Source: Pseudobdellovibrio sp. (GTDB lineage: Bacteria > Bdellovibrionota > Bdellovibrionia > Bdellovibrionales > Bdellovibrionaceae). Taken from it: DNA of 64,000 nucleotides. The translations under genes and the position numbers were made by a program. Under the pieces are notes generated by a model. The model saw nothing but the letters and a program-made list of their open reading frames with translations. It had not been told where the DNA came from and did no database searches. Shown piece by piece: positions 60,960 through 64,000 of the stretch (the stretch's first letter is position 1; every line of letters begins with the position of its first letter). Location of the stretch: the NCBI GenBank assembly GCA_020696855.1, contig JAJFMT010000008.1:1-64000 (forward strand). The letters are read 5' to 3'.

Positions 60960-63900
60960 ATGAAACACTCAGCTGCCCAAAAAACTTTACTGTTAACTTT
61001 GCTTTTTACGGTACCCACTTTTGCCCAAGAGGTAAAAGGCCTGCTTTCAGAAATTCGTTTGAACGAGAACGAAGAGCAAAATCAGTCTAAGTCTTTTGCG
61101 TCTGAAGTGATGATCACCAAAACCGAAAATAAGGCGATTGACTCGCTTAAAACCATTATTAAAAAGAAAACCGGCACGCGTGAAGAAGCAGATCTTCTTT
61201 ACCGCCTGGCCGAGCTGTACATGCGCCGTGCAAAATCCGGCCGCTACTTTGACTTGGATAAAACATCCGAAAATAAATTAAAAGCTGTAGGCCTTCGGGC
61301 TGAAAAGGCGAAAGAAGCCTTACGCCAGGCAGTGCAGATCTACAATCAGATCTTAGCCAAATTCCCTAAGTATCATGACCTTGATTACGTCTACTTTAAC
61401 AACGCTTTGGCAAATTCACAGCTGAATCTGGCTGAAGTGGCTAAAAAGAATTACCTTCAACTGATCTCTCAGTTTCCGAAGTCAGAGCTTGTGCCTGATG
61501 CCTTACTTGAGGTCGGCGAGCTTTATTATATTCAGCAAAACTTTCACGCGGCTCTTGATAAATTCAAAGAAATTGAAAACTTTCCTGATTCAAAAGCCTT
61601 CCCTTACGGCTTATATAAATCTGCGTGGTGCTATTATAACTTAAAAAATACCGATGCAGGTATCAATCAGCTGTTACTGGTTGTAAAACAGAACCCCGCC
61701 GATGCCGGCGATGCCAAAAAATATAATCTTCGCAAAGAAGCATTGCGCGACTTAACGTTATTCACCGGCGAAACAAAACCCGCGGGCGAGCTTTTAGCCT
61801 TCTTCAAGAAAATCACCACCGAAGAAGAGCTGGGCGAAGTTATTGTTAATCTCGCTAACCTGTACGAATCCCATTCACGGTTTAAAGAAATCAGTATTTT
61901 CGTAGATGAATTTATTGATGATTACCCTAAACACGCCCAAACCCCTAAACTTTACAGCAAGCTGGTCGAAACATTCGAAACTTTAAAACTGCGCGATAAA
62001 GTTATCAAAAAACTCGCCGATATGGGCTCGTTCTGTAAAGATAGCGAAAATGCAGAATGTAAAACCGAATTTAAAAAAGTCAGCCTGGATATCTCTAAAA
62101 AATGGTGGGACATCTGGCTTAAAAATAAAACCAATACTGAGTTCTCGAACCTGACAGAAAAAGCGTTTGAAAATTTACTGTCACAGGATAACCCGTCTGC
62201 ACCTGACTTTAATTCACGTTACGCTTTTGCAGAGCTTTTGTTTCAGCAGAATAAATTTGACCGTGCCTCTGAACAATACGAGATGGTTTCTACAATGAAG
62301 CAACCGACGCAGGCGATTAAACATGACTCATTGTACGGCGCCCTTTTCTCTGTCGAGAAGCAGCTTGAAAAGAAAGAAAACGCTGACCTGACAGAGAAAC
62401 AGAAGAATCTGGCTTTACGATACATCAGCGAATTCCCTAAAGGCGAACACTTCGAAGAGGTGGTGTTTAAACTGGGATTTATCGCTTACACGCAGACACA
62501 GCATGATCTGGCTTTAAGCTACTTTGATACTTTACTTAAAAATGTCAAAAATGAAACGCTTCGCGAGAAAGCCGAAGATCTGACTCTTGATATTTACAAT
62601 ATCAAAAAAGATTTCGTTAAAATCCGTAAACTGGCAGATACTTACACTGAAAAAACAAAAAAAGGCGACAGAAAAGCCAACATGGCTAAGATCTCTGAAG
62701 AGGCCCATTATGCCGATGTTCAGAAAAACAGTAAGGACCTGCCTTCTGAAAAACAAATCGACCTTTTGATGTCGTTCTCGAACGATCACAAAAGTACAAA
62801 ACTGGGCCAGGATTCGTACTGGCAAAGTGTATCGGTAGCCTACGCCAACAAACTGGATGTGCGCGGTGCCGAACTTAGTCTTGACTACGTTAATCAGTAT
62901 CCGACTGACAAAAAAAATGTGGATGCATTAAAAGAAGCCGCTAAAGCTTTTATCGATGCAGGTCACTTAACGTCAGCCCTTAAAACGCTGCAAATGCTGG
63001 TACAAAAAGACAGTGCTCATGCTGAAAAACATACGCAGCTCATGTGTGACCTTTGGCAAATTCAGGCCTCGAACATAGAAGCGCGCCGTTGCTATCAGAA
63101 TTTACTGAAAATGACCTCACGGGATAATAAACCCCAGATCATGGGTAAAATCTTGAAAACCTTTACTGAGACAAACTCTGCGGAATTCCGCGAAATTGAA
63201 AAAAATATTCTTGATAGCGGTATTGAACCTTATGCGACTCAGATTCTGATTCGTCAGGCAAAAGCCGTGCTTGAAAAAGGCGATGCTAAAACCGCATTCA
63301 GCATGTCCTTAAGAATTAACGCCCGTCCCGTCAGTGAAGACGAACGCGCAGAAGCCCGTCTGATTCAGGCGCGCATATTAGAAAATGAATTCACCTCTCA
63401 AAGTGTAAAATCACGAGAAGATAAGATGGCGATGGTCATCGCAATGAAGACAGAAAAACTTGATAAGAGCTTCACGGCCTACTCGTCAGCTATTAAAATG
63501 GCGAAGGACGAAAAAATTCAGGCTGAGGGCTTACGCGGGATCGTGAGACTTTATACACACTTCGTTGATTCAATCGGTAACATGCCAATGCCGGCTTCAT
63601 TAGCCCCCGCCGACCAGCAGGCACTTAAAGCCGAACTTTCAAAAATCGTTCAGCCGTTTTCAGATAAACTGAAGTCAACTGTTGCGAAGCTCAATGAACT
63701 GGGCCAAACAAGTGTTACCGGCACTTCAACGGCCACTGTTAACTGGAACAGTCTCGGCGCTGAAAGCTTTTTTGAACCGCAGATCAGCTTTCCTTCAGCC
63801 CAGAAACTGAACCCGCTGATGTTATCTGAAAGTGAAATCAACTCTCTGCTGAAAGCGAAAAATTACTCTAAAGCCGAACAGAAAGCACTTGAACTGACAC

Positions 63901-64000
63901 GCAACCAGGAGAAACGCACGGTGGGATTATACTACCTCAGCCTGATTGCCGACGCTGAACAGAACCAGGTAAAATCCCTGTGGTATGCGAACAAGGCTTC
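60960..64000 (+). CDS. Giant exported TPR-repeat protein (3' end outside window)
   Basis: Open from the ATG at 60960 to the last base, at least 1013 codons. The N-terminus is a signal peptide (LLLTLLFTVPTFA-Q). The rest is helical, with many TPR-like units (e.g. LLYRLAELYMRRAK, ALLEVGELYYIQQNFHAALDKF, KLGFIAYTQTQHDLALSYF). Such proteins follow TolQ-ExbD-ExbD genes in gliding bacteria and are thought to link the inner-membrane motor to periplasmic or outer-membrane parts. It is the last gene in the window and its C-terminus is not visible. Its start lies one base after the ExbD-like stop, so translation is coupled. Confidence 0.88.
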   Translation, partial: MKHSAAQKTLLLTLLFTVPTFAQEVKGLLSEIRLNENEEQNQSKSFASEVMITKTENKAIDSLKTIIKKKTGTREEADLLYRLAELYMRRAKSGRYFDLDKTSENKLKAVGLRAEKAKEALRQAVQIYNQILAKFPKYHDLDYVYFNNALANSQLNLAEVAKKNYLQLISQFPKSELVPDALLEVGELYYIQQNFHAALDKFKEIENFPDSKAFPYGLYKSAWCYYNLKNTDAGINQLLLVVKQNPADAGDAKKYNLRKEALRDLTLFTGETKPAGELLAFFKKITTEEELGEVIVNLANLYESHSRFKEISIFVDEFIDDYPKHAQTPKLYSKLVETFETLKLRDKVIKKLADMGSFCKDSENAECKTEFKKVSLDISKKWWDIWLKNKTNTEFSNLTEKAFENLLSQDNPSAPDFNSRYAFAELLFQQNKFDRASEQYEMVSTMKQPTQAIKHDSLYGALFSVEKQLEKKENADLTEKQKNLALRYISEFPKGEHFEEVVFKLGFIAYTQTQHDLALSYFDTLLKNVKNETLREKAEDLTLDIYNIKKDFVKIRKLADTYTEKTKKGDRKANMAKISEEAHYADVQKNSKDLPSEKQIDLLMSFSNDHKSTKLGQDSYWQSVSVAYANKLDVRGAELSLDYVNQYPTDKKNVDALKEAAKAFIDAGHLTSALKTLQMLVQKDSAHAEKHTQLMCDLWQIQASNIEARRCYQNLLKMTSRDNKPQIMGKILKTFTETNSAEFREIEKNILDSGIEPYATQILIRQAKAVLEKGDAKTAFSMSLRINARPVSEDERAEARLIQARILENEFTSQSVKSREDKMAMVIAMKTEKLDKSFTAYSSAIKMAKDEKIQAEGLRGIVRLYTHFVDSIGNMPMPASLAPADQQALKAELSKIVQPFSDKLKSTVAKLNELGQTSVTGTSTATVNWNSLGAESFFEPQISFPSAQKLNPLMLSESEINSLLKAKNYSKAEQKALELTRNQEKRTVGLYYLSLIADAEQNQVKSLWYANKA

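Noticed and set aside
1-64000. tRNA or rRNA genes
   Set aside because: I looked for T-loop-like GTTCGAA/TTCGAAT contexts; those seen (for example near 47617) lie inside coding sequence and have no tRNA fold around them.
1-64000. Mobile elements, prophage or genomic island
   Set aside because: No transposase, integrase or phage gene was recognised, and gene content and composition look even throughout.

Overview
The window looks like a chromosome segment from a Bdellovibrio-like predatory or gliding bacterium (Bdellovibrionota, formerly Deltaproteobacteria). This is inferred from gene content: a Gram-negative outer-membrane/lipid A factory, a pilB-pilT-pilC-pilS-pilR type IV pilus block, a TolQ/ExbD/ExbD motor followed by a giant TPR protein (the arrangement of gliding motors such as AglRQS), two PilZ proteins, many lipoproteins, and two sigma-54 activators. 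Coding is dense, base composition is even, and there is no clear sign of phage, insertion sequences, CRISPR, tRNA or rRNA.

Layout. 1-4.9 kb: 3' part of a citrate/2-methylcitrate synthase, two small exported proteins, a PhoD-like phosphatase lipoprotein and an ahpC-ahpD peroxide pair. 4.9-9.4 kb: pepN, folE and a Tat-exported flavoprotein. 9.4-14.9 kb: a 2OG-Fe(II) oxygenase translationally linked to a heterodimeric ABC exporter, then mgtE. 15-18.7 kb: a subtilisin-like protease fused through a membrane helix to a PilZ domain, an OmpA protein and a DUF502 protein. 18.7-21.8 kb: two converging genes, each broken by a short tandem duplication (40 bp and 19 bp). 21.8-27.8 kb: mixed housekeeping (EEP nuclease, apaG, pcp, pdxH, FKBP, EamA, Na+/H+ antiporter). 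27.8-34.8 kb: the pil block on the minus strand. 34.8-39.9 kb: ribF with a coupled SDH-like gene, then a CHASE2-type kinase and its sigma-54 regulator. 39.9-52.9 kb: one long minus-strand run prfB-lolC/E-lolD-bamA-skp-lpxA-Gfo/Idh-lpxB-lpxK-lpxL-DUF3108-heptosyltransferase, covering lipoprotein sorting, outer-membrane protein assembly and lipid A/LPS synthesis. 53-57 kb: exported proteins of unknown role, ybeY and mazG. 57.4-64 kb: VWA lipoprotein, GYF-PilZ protein, TolQ-like, two ExbD-like proteins and a TPR protein that runs off the window.

Most unusual points. (1) The protease with a predicted cytoplasmic PilZ tail could let intracellular c-di-GMP control an exported protease. (2) The gliding-type motor operon includes a GYF-PilZ gene, and its first ExbD subunit has lost the ion-carrying Asp that the second keeps. 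(3) A PilT-position ATPase keeps Walker A but has lost the other catalytic boxes. (4) A GnnA-like oxidoreductase sits between lpxA and lpxB, suggesting 2,3-diaminoglucose lipid A. (5) Stop codons in this window repeatedly lie inside short perfect inverted repeats, and three of them are also copied downstream in tandem repeats of 24-28 bp. (6) Several start codons lie 6-13 bases after a -10-like box, suggesting leaderless or near-leaderless transcripts. All functional statements are from reading the sequence only; no database search was run.
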